Source: JBHENC01 sp046262295
GTDB lineage: Bacteria; Acidobacteriota; Blastocatellia; Pyrinomonadales; Pyrinomonadaceae
Length of the DNA stretch: 64,000 bases
Assembly: GCA_046262295.1 (NCBI GenBank)
Contig: JBHENC010000007.1
Span: forward strand, 62,001 to 126,000
Direction: 5' to 3'
Shown here: positions 18,007 to 25,767 of the stretch, piece after piece
How positions within the stretch are numbered: the first letter of the stretch is position 1
Layout: every line of letters begins with the position of its first letter
Program-made: the position numbers and the translations under genes
The notes under the pieces: model-generated
Database searches by the model: none
What the model was told of the DNA's origin: nothing
The model's input: only the letters and a program-made list of their open reading frames with translations

Positions 18007-19197
18007 GTGAAGTCGAAATTCTTAATGTCTGTGTGGACAACCTGTGTGGCCTTGACGTTGGTGGCTGTGGCGGGCGCAACGGCTTTTGCGCAGGAGAGCG
18101 AGCCGGTCGTGGTTGACGAAGTCGTGGCACAGGTCAACACGGATGTGGTCACGCTCTCGATGATTAAGCGCGAGATGAAGGAAGTCATCGAAGCTCTCAA
18201 GCAAAAGGGCATGACGGATGAGCAGGCCGCCGCCGAAGCCGCGCGCCGCCAGCCGGAGTTGATCCTTAGCCTGATTGACGAACAACTTTTAACGCAGAAG
18301 AGCAAAGAGTTGAATTTGACGCAGGAGATTGAAGACGAAATTAACCGGCGCTTGCTCGATCTCGCAAAGCAGCAGGGACTAAAGACGCTGGAGAGCCTTG
18401 ATGATGCGATGCGCGCCTCTAATGTTGATCCGGCGAACTTTCGCCAATCCGCACGGACGGGCATTACGACCGGCATAGTCTTGAGCCGCGAGGTGGACGC
18501 GAAAATCTTTTACGGTTCGAGCCTTGACGAGCTGAAAAAATATTACGCCGCCCACCCCGATCAATTTCGCAAATCGGAGTCCGTCACGCTGTCGGAAATC
18601 TTTTTGAGCTTCGCCGGAAAATCCGAAGCCGACGTGATTGCCAAAGCGGACGCGCTCGTTGCGCAGGCGCGTAAGCCGGGCACGGATTTCGGTGCGCTCT
18701 CCGCCGCCAATTCCGAACGCGAGCAGGCAGGCGCGCGCACCGCTCCGCAGTCCAAAGGCAAGCTCGGCGCGATTCAAGTCACAGACCTCAATGCGCCAAT
18801 CGCCGCCGCCATTAAAACGCTGAAAGCCGGAGGCGTCTCCGATCCGATTCGCACCGATGAGGGGCTTGTGATTCTCCGCGTTGACGAACGCACGGCGGCG
18901 GGCGGTTCTACCTTTAGCGAAAATCAGGTGCGCGAAGCCATCACCGCCGAACGCGGGGCTAAAGAACGCGCCGCCTACTTGCAGAAGTTGCGCGCCGACG
19001 CTTATATCAACATCGCCAAAGATTATCGCGCTGCCGTGTTGCCCCTTCTCAATACCGGCGCGAACGCCGCGACAACCGTCGCCACGACAAACGCTACGGG
19101 TAAGTCTTCGACGACGCCTGCGCCGGAAACCAAATCTTCCGGGAAGAAATCGAAGAGCGGCAATGACACCAAGCGCCCGCAGAAATCTAAACAGTAA
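18007..19197 (+). CDS. SurA-like periplasmic peptidyl-prolyl isomerase / chaperone
   Basis: GTG 18007 is chosen because AAGGAG (17991-17996) sits ten bases upstream and the product then starts directly with a signal peptide (MSVWTTCVALTLVAVAGATAFAQ); an ATG at 17911 would add 32 odd residues. 396 residues. A SurA-N-like helical region (about 35-190) contains the DEVVAQVNTDVVTLSMI start typical of SurA. One parvulin (PpiC) domain follows (about 200-310, SVTLSEIFLSFAGKSEADVIAKAD...DEGLVILRVDE). The last 45 residues are Thr/Lys/Ser-rich and disordered. SurA-type proteins escort outer-membrane proteins, which fits the large TonB receptor and OmpA-like genes here. Confidence 0.87.
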   Translation: MKSKFLMSVWTTCVALTLVAVAGATAFAQESEPVVVDEVVAQVNTDVVTLSMIKREMKEVIEALKQKGMTDEQAAAEAARRQPELILSLIDEQLLTQKSKELNLTQEIEDEINRRLLDLAKQQGLKTLESLDDAMRASNVDPANFRQSARTGITTGIVLSREVDAKIFYGSSLDELKKYYAAHPDQFRKSESVTLSEIFLSFAGKSEADVIAKADALVAQARKPGTDFGALSAANSEREQAGARTAPQSKGKLGAIQVTDLNAPIAAAIKTLKAGGVSDPIRTDEGLVILRVDERTAAGGSTFSENQVREAITAERGAKERAAYLQKLRADAYINIAKDYRAAVLPLLNTGANAATTVATTNATGKSSTTPAPETKSSGKKSKSGNDTKRPQKSKQ

Positions 19198-19218
19198 GCA
19201 ACGAGACTTCGAGCAACA

Positions 19219-19250
19219 AGAGGCCGTGCGCTGAAGAGTACGCGGCCTCT
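19219..19250 (+). terminator. Hairpin after the SurA-like gene
   Basis: AGAGGCCG (19219-19226) pairs with CGGCCTCT (19243-19250) around a 16-base loop, 22 bases after the stop. Only a weak T-rich stretch (TGTTTCTTTT) begins 10 bases later, so it is a likely but not canonical terminator. Confidence 0.5.
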
Positions 19251-19292
19251 CGCCGTCATGTTTCTTTTGGCGAGACGAATCACTTACGAAGA

Positions 19293-19574
19293 ATGCGTCT
19301 TGATCTTTTCCTCAAAGCCAGCCGTTTGTGTTTGCGCCGCACCGTCGCGCAGGAGTTGTGCGATGCGGGAGCCGTGCTGGTCAATGGCGCACCCGCTAAA
19401 TCCTCGCGCGCCGTCCGTGCGGGCGACGAAATAGAATTGCGACGCCGCCATCGCCGTCTCAAGCTGCGCGTCTCGCTGCTTCCCTCCACACGTCAGGTGG
19501 CGCGCGGCGAAGCCTCGCAGCTTTACGAAATCCTGACCGACGAGACTGTGTCGGAAGAGCTTGCGGAGTCTTAA
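19293..19574 (+). CDS. S4-domain RNA-binding protein (Hsp15/RqcP-like)
   Basis: 93 residues; ATG 19293 with GAAGA just upstream. Residues 1-60 are an S4 fold: MRLDLFLKASRLCLRRTVAQELCD, then GAVLVNGAPAKSSRAVRAGDEIEL. The family contains HslR/Hsp15 and RqcP/YlmH-type proteins that bind 50S subunits with stuck peptidyl-tRNA. The C-terminal 30 residues are short and lack further domains. It could also be a free-standing S4 protein of unknown target. It is separated from the SurA-like gene by a hairpin. Confidence 0.85.
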   Translation: MRLDLFLKASRLCLRRTVAQELCDAGAVLVNGAPAKSSRAVRAGDEIELRRRHRRLKLRVSLLPSTRQVARGEASQLYEILTDETVSEELAES

Positions 19575-19856
19575 TGTCTACAATCGGAGACATAATGCGC
19601 CACCTGCTGTTAACACATTGCACCCGGCCTTGTTCCTGATGAATAGCCCTCGCGCATTCTTTATGTCCGATTTCAGGGCGTTGCGAAAGCAATCGCCAGC
19701 AAAAACCGGTACGGTCACAGCTCACAAAATCGCAAAACACGCCGGTAATCGTCGCACACGGTTGTTTCGTCGCTGGCACAAAAATTGCTGCTTTGCGCAT
19801 TGAATTTCAGGGCGTCCGAATAAACTGAACACGGCGAAAAAAATCTTCTCAATTAT

Positions 19857-20945
19857 ATGAGTATTCTCAGCAGCTTCTTTTCCGACGATTTAGCGATTGA
19901 CCTCGGCACGGCCAACACGCTCGTCTATGCGCCCGGTCAGGGCATTGTTTTGAACGAGCCTTCGGCGGTAGCCGTCAACAAGTACACGGGGGAAGTGCTG
20001 GCCGTCGGCACGGAAGCGTGGAAACTTCTCGGACGCGAACCGCGCGATACGGAAGTTCACCGGCCAATCAGAGGCGGCACGATTGATAACTTTGAAGCGA
20101 CGGAGAAGATGCTCAAAGCGTTCATCAATCGCGTGCATGGCGGGCATGACAAACGCAGCCATCTGGTAATCGGCGTGCCCGGTTCGTCCACTGCGCTCGA
20201 ACAGCGTTCGGTGAGAGATGCGGCGCGCGATGCCCGTGCGACGCGCGTTGATCTGGTTGACGAAGGACTGGCGGCGGCGCTCGGCGGCGGCCTCAGCGTC
20301 GAAGACGAACGCGCGCACCTCGTGGTTGATATCGGCGGCGGCACAACCAATATTGCGATTATCGCTTCCGGCGCGGTAGTTTCCTCTATGAGTTTGCAGG
20401 CGGCGGGCAATGCGATGGACGAAGCGACGCGCGATTACGTGCGCGCCAAATACGCGATGCAGATTGGCGAGCGCACGGCGGAAGAAGTCAAAAGAGAACT
20501 CGGCACGGCGCACAAAATTGACGGCGACGAGAAGAACGAAACGAACAATCTCCGGCGCATGGAAGTCGTCGGCAAAGACTTAACGGACGGCTCGGCGAAG
20601 GCCGTCGAGGTTGGTTCCGATGAAGTTTGCGAAGCTCTCGAACCCGTGCTCGCGGAAATCATCGCGGGTGTCCGGCGCGTCATAGAGGAATCGCAGCCCG
20701 ACGTGACGGCGGATATTTATCACACGGGAATTATGCTGACGGGCGGCGGCGCGCTGCTCGACGGCATGGCCGCGCGCTTGCAGGAAGAGTTGAAGTTGCA
20801 CGTGGCGGTGGTGGACGATCCTTTGGCCTCGGTCGCGCTCGGAGCCGGACGCCTGCTCGAAGACCCAGACAAGCTGCAGCGCGTCGCCGTCCGCCAGGAT
20901 GCTCCCGTATGGCAGACATCCGAAGAATTGGTGGTTAACTGGTAA
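19857..20945 (+). CDS. MreB/Mbl-family actin homologue, stand-alone copy
   Basis: 362 residues, slightly longer than MreB (about 340). ATG 19857. The actin-fold nucleotide motifs are present: phosphate 1 IDLGTANTLVY (about 14-24), phosphate 2 VVDIGGGTTNIAII (about 156-169) and the adenosine motif LTGGGALLDGMAARL. It differs from canonical MreB in several usually invariant places: the hinge reads DEGLAAALGGGL instead of EP-x-AAAIGAG, and there is an insertion HKIDGDEKNETNN near residues 218-230. No mreC or mreD follows; a terminator does. It polymerises at the inner membrane in the family; here it is better called an MreB paralogue than the main shape gene. Confidence 0.85.
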   Translation: MSILSSFFSDDLAIDLGTANTLVYAPGQGIVLNEPSAVAVNKYTGEVLAVGTEAWKLLGREPRDTEVHRPIRGGTIDNFEATEKMLKAFINRVHGGHDKRSHLVIGVPGSSTALEQRSVRDAARDARATRVDLVDEGLAAALGGGLSVEDERAHLVVDIGGGTTNIAIIASGAVVSSMSLQAAGNAMDEATRDYVRAKYAMQIGERTAEEVKRELGTAHKIDGDEKNETNNLRRMEVVGKDLTDGSAKAVEVGSDEVCEALEPVLAEIIAGVRRVIEESQPDVTADIYHTGIMLTGGGALLDGMAARLQEELKLHVAVVDDPLASVALGAGRLLEDPDKLQRVAVRQDAPVWQTSEELVVNW

Positions 20946-20973
20946 GCCTCTAAATATTCAAGAGTTTTTATAC

Positions 20974-21005
20974 AAAGGCCGCGTGTGTTTGTTCACGCGG
21001 CCTTT
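20974..21005. terminator. Strong Rho-independent-type terminator between convergent genes
   Basis: AAAGGCCGCGTG and CACGCGGCCTTT form a perfect 12-bp stem around TGTTTGTT. A-run on one side and T-run on the other let it act for both the MreB-like gene (+) and the membrane protein gene (-). Confidence 0.9.
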
Positions 21006-21043
21006 GTGTGTGCTGAAAGCGTTCCCGTCGCCACCATGCTCGC

Positions 21044-21862
21044 TTATTCGAGCGATGCTTTGCGCACGTCTGCGTTCTTGTTTGCAGTCGCTTCGCGCAG
21101 AAGATTGTTTGACGATGGTTGCCCGTTTATCGCGTCGTGAACAATCCGGCGTTCGTCGTCGGAAAGCTCGCGGTAAGCTTGAACGAGACGGCGCGCGTTT
21201 TCGGTTTTTTCGTTCGCGCGGGTTTCTTCCGGCACGATGCTTAGCGCGATTAAACCGGCGACGTAGAGCGCGACGGTGAAGAAAGAGATGTAGCCGGTGG
21301 CGGGCGCGAAAATCTGAACATCGAGCGTGCCCAAGCTCGCGCCTTCGAGCAACGCGCCCGCGATTCGCTTCAGCCAGCCGCCGTCGGAAGCATAGAGATT
21401 TGCGAGCAGTATATGTTTGAGAACGAACGCCGTGCCGAAGAGAACCGCGAGACTTCGCAGAAGACGGCGCGCGTCGAATTGTGAAAATTGATTGTTCCAC
21501 AGCGTCCACAAAAAGAAGAACGCGAACAGTGCGTGCAACAATCCGCGCTCCGGCAGCACGGAATTAAACGCCTGCGCCGACGCGAAGAATAGAGAGAGAA
21601 GCGTCAGCGCGTGCGACGCATTGAAGAGTACAGATTGCTCGCCGTCAATCCATGCGCGTAAATTGATGAGCCGCCCGCGCGCAAACAGCATCATCAACAA
21701 GGCGGCGAGCAGCAGCGTGATGAGCGGCGGCGCGATGAACACAAAAGCGTGTGCGGCTTCAGCACTGACGCGCAGGCCGCCCGCGAGCGCGATTGTCAAA
21801 AACAGTAGCGGCAAAAGTATGAACTCCAGAGCCGCGTAATTCATGGCGCGACGATTCGTCAT
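21044..21862 (-). CDS. Polytopic membrane protein of unknown function
   Basis: 272 residues. Five to six membrane helices (about 9-27, 36-60, 83-100, 108-122, 137-155, 190-208) are followed by a charged cytoplasmic tail containing EETRANEKTENARRL and ELSDDERRIVHDAI. I do not recognise a family. Its ATG overlaps the stop of the upstream 167-residue gene (ATGA), so the two are almost surely co-translated and probably act together at the membrane. Confidence 0.7.
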   Translation of the reverse strand: MTNRRAMNYAALEFILLPLLFLTIALAGGLRVSAEAAHAFVFIAPPLITLLLAALLMMLFARGRLINLRAWIDGEQSVLFNASHALTLLSLFFASAQAFNSVLPERGLLHALFAFFFLWTLWNNQFSQFDARRLLRSLAVLFGTAFVLKHILLANLYASDGGWLKRIAGALLEGASLGTLDVQIFAPATGYISFFTVALYVAGLIALSIVPEETRANEKTENARRLVQAYRELSDDERRIVHDAINGQPSSNNLLREATANKNADVRKASLE

Positions 21863-22362
21863 TTTCTTTCACGCAAGACTTTCAGCGGATTGAGATCGCC
21901 CAAACTATGCTCCACGCCCTGTTCCAATTCCGCCTTCAACTCGGCGGGCGTGCGCAATCTCAAATCGGCATCCTCGACCGTAAATGTCGCATCGCCTCCA
22001 GCCGCATTGATTGCACGTGTGACGGCTTCGAGTCCGTGTTTATAGAGAGCATCATCATGGTAAACGCGCCCCCAGCCTTCTCTGTAAAAAGCGTAAGCGA
22101 CGTAAAACTGCGTCCGCGCATCGCGCTGTGCCGGATCAGCCGCCGTCCATGCTTCACGCGCCGCACGATAATTCTCCTGCCGGAACAATTGCAAACCGGC
22201 CTCAAACTTCGCCGCGTCAACCTCGTAAGTTCCCGCCGCCAACGCCGCGCCCGTCGCCACCTCTCGCCATGTCTGCGGCGCGGTCGCGTAAACCCAAATG
22301 ATGAACGCCCCGTAAAGAAGCGTCAACGCGATGCCCGTGCTTTGGATAACCTTGTGCTGCAT
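21859..22362 (-). CDS. Membrane-anchored TPR-like protein of unknown function
   Basis: 167 residues. One N-terminal helix (about 8-27, GIALTLLYGAFIIWVYA) anchors a soluble part that has a TPR-like pair (FEAGLQLFRQENYRAAREAWTAA, then a second helix pair with FYVAYAFYREGWGRVYHDDALYKHGL). No catalytic motif. It is the first gene of the two-gene minus-strand operon with the polytopic protein at 21044-21862, and is divergent from dusB with only 52 bases between starts. Confidence 0.7.
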   Translation of the reverse strand: MQHKVIQSTGIALTLLYGAFIIWVYATAPQTWREVATGAALAAGTYEVDAAKFEAGLQLFRQENYRAAREAWTAADPAQRDARTQFYVAYAFYREGWGRVYHDDALYKHGLEAVTRAINAAGGDATFTVEDADLRLRTPAELKAELEQGVEHSLGDLNPLKVLRERK

Positions 22363-22414
22363 TTGCTATAATCGTTGCTTAAGGAAAGCTAGAGGATGCC
22401 GCCGGGCGTTGTCA

Positions 22415-23500
22415 ATGATGAAACAGATAATCAAACCTTTCAAGATTCGTGATATTGAGATCAATCCGCCGCTGGTGTTGTCGCCGATGGCGGGGGTCAC
22501 AGACGTGTCGTTTCGGCGATTGGTGAAGCAGTGCGGCGGGGTGGGGTTGACGGTTTCGGAGTTTATTTCGGTGGAAGGCTTAACGCGGAATAATCCGAAG
22601 TCGAAGCGGCAGATGCGTTTCTTTGAGGACGAACGCCCGTATGCCGTGCAGATTTTCGGCGGGCAGCCGGAACGTATGCGTATGGCGGCGTTGATGGCGG
22701 AAGAAGTCGGCGCAGACATTCTGGATGTGAACTGCGGGTGTCCCGCGCCGAAGGTCGTGAAGCATGGCGGAGGCTCCGGGCTGCTGCGCGATTTGCCGCG
22801 CCTTGAAATTATTCTCAAGGAAATAAAAAAAGCGATCACGATTCCGCTGACGGTTAAGATTCGCGCGGGCTTTTACGATCACACGATCAATGCCGTCGAG
22901 ACGGCGCGGCTGGCCGAAGCGTGCGGCGCGGAACACATCGCGCTGCATGGACGCACGAAGGAGCAGGGCTACAAGGGCTTGGCGAATTGGGATTTGGTGC
23001 GGCAGGTAAAGGAAGCCGTCAGCGTGCCCGTCTCCGGCAGCGGCGATGTGACGACGATAGAGGATGCTTTCAAGAAGTGGAATGAAACGAAGTGCGACGG
23101 CGTGCTGATCGGTCGCGGGGCGATGGCGAATCCCTGGATTTTCCGGCAGATAGAAGACGCGATTGCCGGACGCGAACCATTTCAGCCGACGCTCGAAGAC
23201 AAACGCAACGTGCTGCTTGAATACTTCGAGATGTTACGCGAAGATATGCCGGAGTTGCCCGCCATCGGGCGCATGAAGCAATTAGCGGGACAGTTCACGC
23301 GCGGGCTTGTCGGCGGCTCAAGATTCCGCACCTCCGTTTATCATTCCCATTCCGTGACGGAAGTCTTGGGGCGCATCGAAGAATACTTCGAGGCCATCGC
23401 AGAGGGGCGCGAATACATGGGCGAAGAAGGCGACGCCAAAGAAGCATTGGAAGACGCGCCCGCCCTCGATTCATGCGAAGCGGCAAGCATGAACGCATAA
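22415..23500 (+). CDS. dusB: tRNA-dihydrouridine synthase B
   Basis: 361 residues from ATG 22415 (a second ATG follows directly); the upstream in-frame extension to 22331 overlaps the divergent gene and is Cys-rich nonsense. FMN TIM barrel: LSPMAGVTDVSFRRL near the N-terminus, VQIFGGQPE, the catalytic-Cys block NCGCPAPKVVK (about residues 105-115), VKIRAGF, HGRTKEQGYKGLANW, and phosphate-binding VSGSGDV and IGRGAMANPW. The helical C-terminal domain that holds tRNA is complete. It reduces a uridine in the D-loop using NADPH. The last 30 residues are acidic and variable. Confidence 0.95.
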   Translation: MMKQIIKPFKIRDIEINPPLVLSPMAGVTDVSFRRLVKQCGGVGLTVSEFISVEGLTRNNPKSKRQMRFFEDERPYAVQIFGGQPERMRMAALMAEEVGADILDVNCGCPAPKVVKHGGGSGLLRDLPRLEIILKEIKKAITIPLTVKIRAGFYDHTINAVETARLAEACGAEHIALHGRTKEQGYKGLANWDLVRQVKEAVSVPVSGSGDVTTIEDAFKKWNETKCDGVLIGRGAMANPWIFRQIEDAIAGREPFQPTLEDKRNVLLEYFEMLREDMPELPAIGRMKQLAGQFTRGLVGGSRFRTSVYHSHSVTEVLGRIEEYFEAIAEGREYMGEEGDAKEALEDAPALDSCEAASMNA

Positions 23501-23527
23501 CCGGCAGTTTGCTCCGGCAGGTTTTCG

Positions 23528-24352
23528 TTAACAGCCGGTGGCTATAAATTCCGCAACCTCTTCGACTAGCTGTCCTTCATCGGCTTGTGATGAGAGCAAA
23601 AGCACCTGTCGCCGGACGTTGTAATGAGGACTCAAAGTCATATACAAATCCAGCTTGCCGTCGCCGTCCAGATCGCCCGCCCAGTTTAGAAATATAAAAG
23701 GTTCATCTGCATCCATCTCCGAGTCTGAAGGAACGAAAAGCACCTGCGTTGTCGTCCCGTCCGTAAGCATTAACTTTGAATCAGCACCGACGCCGTAATC
23801 AGTCGGCTGTTCATTGTTACTGACGACGGTGAGGCGGTAATTCGTACCGTTAAGCTTTAAGTCAACTGCCGCCCCGTTACCCAGAGATTTCTCTTCCTTG
23901 TAAACGGTAACGACCGTGCCGGAGTGCGGCAGGTTGGCTCCTTTGATTAGGAAGATCGGATCGGGGCGACGGTCGACGCCAACCCGTTTCCCTGTTTTAG
24001 CCTTCGGTTTTTCATCTACGAGATCATCATGGACAAAGTTGATTTTCAGTCTGGATGCAAGAAGCGCGAAACTATTGCCGCCGGGATATAGGCCAAGCCA
24101 TTGTTCTCCTGTTTTGGCTTTTACATCGTCTCCATGAAACTCGCCGGTCGTCAATAATCGTAGACGATGGTCAGGCTTTCGCGTCGCGGCAGTGCTTTTC
24201 GGAGCGGGTGAGCTTGAACAGGACGGCGTTGACTGTACGCCGGGTGAGTTCGTGGTTGCAGAACGGCGGTGAAGCATCCAAACGGAAACCATCATCGCGC
24301 CGATCATAAAAGTAAGAGACGCCGCGATGAAACGAATTGTGAAGCGTTGCAT
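23528..24352 (-). CDS. Secreted protein with one Ca-binding-like DxDGDG motif, function unknown
   Basis: Start taken at ATG 24352, the second of two ATGs, because GGAG lies seven bases before it; the first ATG at 24358 leaves no room. 274 residues. N-terminal helix (about 8-28) is a signal peptide or anchor. A Ser/Thr/Pro linker is followed by a mostly beta region and, near the end, AGDLDGDGKLDLYMTL, the EF-hand-like loop of FG-GAP/VCBS-type proteins, then a conserved-looking VAEFIATGC C-terminus. No enzyme motif. It is convergent with dusB (27 bases). Confidence 0.7.
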   Translation of the reverse strand: MQRFTIRFIAASLTFMIGAMMVSVWMLHRRSATTNSPGVQSTPSCSSSPAPKSTAATRKPDHRLRLLTTGEFHGDDVKAKTGEQWLGLYPGGNSFALLASRLKINFVHDDLVDEKPKAKTGKRVGVDRRPDPIFLIKGANLPHSGTVVTVYKEEKSLGNGAAVDLKLNGTNYRLTVVSNNEQPTDYGVGADSKLMLTDGTTTQVLFVPSDSEMDADEPFIFLNWAGDLDGDGKLDLYMTLSPHYNVRRQVLLLSSQADEGQLVEEVAEFIATGC

Positions 24353-24396
24353 ACACATTCTCCTGCGATGAAAATCAGGGACAACCTACAATAATA

Positions 24397-25629
24397 TCAC
24401 CGAAGTCCGAGCGGGCGCGGTTTCGTGCCCTCGAAGAACCAGCTTGCGCCGACTTTGAGGCGGTGATTCCATGTTGGAAGGCGCGCGGTGTAGGCCGTAA
24501 AGCGCGCATCGCGTCCGAGCGTGCCGACGACGATTTGCCCGCCGACTTGAAAGGCTGCGTCCTGTGTGCCGAGGCTGACGGCTGAACCGAGTTCCGCGAA
24601 ATGTTTTGTTTGAAGCGGCTTGCCTGCGAGATACGCTTTGATATTATTGGCCGCGAGGCTTGCTTCCTGATTGGCGAGTTGCGCTGTCCCGGCGATGCTC
24701 GCATCGGCGTTTGTGTAGTGGGCAATGTCGCCGAGCGCGAAAATGTTTTCATGCCCGCGCGCTTGCAGCGTTTCTTCGATGACGAGCAATCCGCGCTTGT
24801 CCTTTTCTAAGTTCAATTTCTCGATGAGCGGATTGACGCGGACGCCGCCCGTCCAGACGACCGCCGCCGATTCCAACTCCGTTTGCCTGCCCGATTGTTC
24901 AAAGGTTAAGCCGTTTGCCATGACGCGGCGCACGCGCGTTTGCGTGTGGACTTCGACCTGCTTGCTGCGTAGGGCGTCTTCGACGTGGCGGCGTAAATCG
25001 TCGTCCATGCCGGGCACGACGTGATCCGTCATTTCGAGAATCAACACGCGCGGTTGGCCGCGCAAGCCTCGTTGTTGGAAAGCCACGCGCAAAAGGTCTG
25101 CCATCTTCGTGGCGGTTTCGACGCCGCTTGCGCCCGCGCCGACGACGACGAAGGTCGCCATCCGCGCGGCGTCCTGTGGCGGGGTGTCGGGTGCGATGCG
25201 ATCAAGAGCTTTAATCATGCGATTGCGTAGCGCGTCGGCGTCCGAGATGGTGCGAAAGGCGAGCGCGTGTTCCGCCGCACCTTCGACGCCCGCGAAGCTT
25301 GCGACGCCGCCGCAGGCCAAGACCAGCACGTCATACGCGGCGCGGCGCACACGGCCTGCTATCGCCGCTTCGCGCTTCTCCATGTCTATATACGTTATTT
25401 CGCCGCGAATGAAACGCACGCCGTCGTTCAGTAGCTCTTTATAGCGCGGCGCGATCTGCCACGCTTCGACTTCGCCGCTCAAATATTCGTAGAGCATCGG
25501 CGCGAAGAGAAAATGGTCTTCGCGGCTGATGAGCGTGATTTCGGCGTTTGTGCCGCCGAGTTGCAACGCCGTGAAGAGTCCGCCGAAGCCGCCTCCGACG
25601 ATAAGTATGCGCGGCTGTTCGTCTGCCAT
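24397..25629 (-). CDS. ndh: Type II NADH dehydrogenase (NDH-2-like FAD oxidoreductase)
   Basis: 410 residues. N-terminal FAD-binding Rossmann motif ILIVGGGFGGLFTALQL, then ISREDHFLFAPMLYEYLSGEV typical of NDH-2, the second dinucleotide site VVVGAGASGVETATKMADLL for NAD(P)H, and the C-terminal FAD block NIFALGDIAHY with TAQLANQEASLAANNI. NDH-2 passes electrons from NADH to quinone at the membrane face without pumping protons. No complex I gene is nearby. Some relatives are sulfide:quinone reductases, but the redox Cys pair is absent. Symbol given by family; a paralogue is possible. Confidence 0.88.
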   Translation of the reverse strand: MADEQPRILIVGGGFGGLFTALQLGGTNAEITLISREDHFLFAPMLYEYLSGEVEAWQIAPRYKELLNDGVRFIRGEITYIDMEKREAAIAGRVRRAAYDVLVLACGGVASFAGVEGAAEHALAFRTISDADALRNRMIKALDRIAPDTPPQDAARMATFVVVGAGASGVETATKMADLLRVAFQQRGLRGQPRVLILEMTDHVVPGMDDDLRRHVEDALRSKQVEVHTQTRVRRVMANGLTFEQSGRQTELESAAVVWTGGVRVNPLIEKLNLEKDKRGLLVIEETLQARGHENIFALGDIAHYTNADASIAGTAQLANQEASLAANNIKAYLAGKPLQTKHFAELGSAVSLGTQDAAFQVGGQIVVGTLGRDARFTAYTARLPTWNHRLKVGASWFFEGTKPRPLGLR

Positions 25630-25715
25630 GCTCTTTTGATCCTCACTCGTAATCGAAATTTTCGAGATAGGTTAGCAGAGAAGCCACCGCCACGCACGCC
25701 AATAACTTATAAGCA

Positions 25716-25745
25716 AAAAGGCCGCCCTTTTCAGAGCAGCCTTTT
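25716..25745 (-). terminator. Terminator of the collagen-like gene
   Basis: On the minus strand AAAAGGC and GCCTTTTT pair around a 16-base loop, ending in five Ts, 22 bases after the stop at 25768. The AAAA/TTTT ends make it usable in both directions; it also separates the NDH-2 gene. Confidence 0.75.
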
Positions 25746-25767
25746 ACTCTACACTTGACAGATTTAT

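Noticed and set aside
18007..18476. Minus-strand frame of 163 residues (17985-18476) over the SurA-like start
   Set aside because: Ser/Arg/Cys-rich with no ribosome site, antisense to a clear signal-peptide gene.
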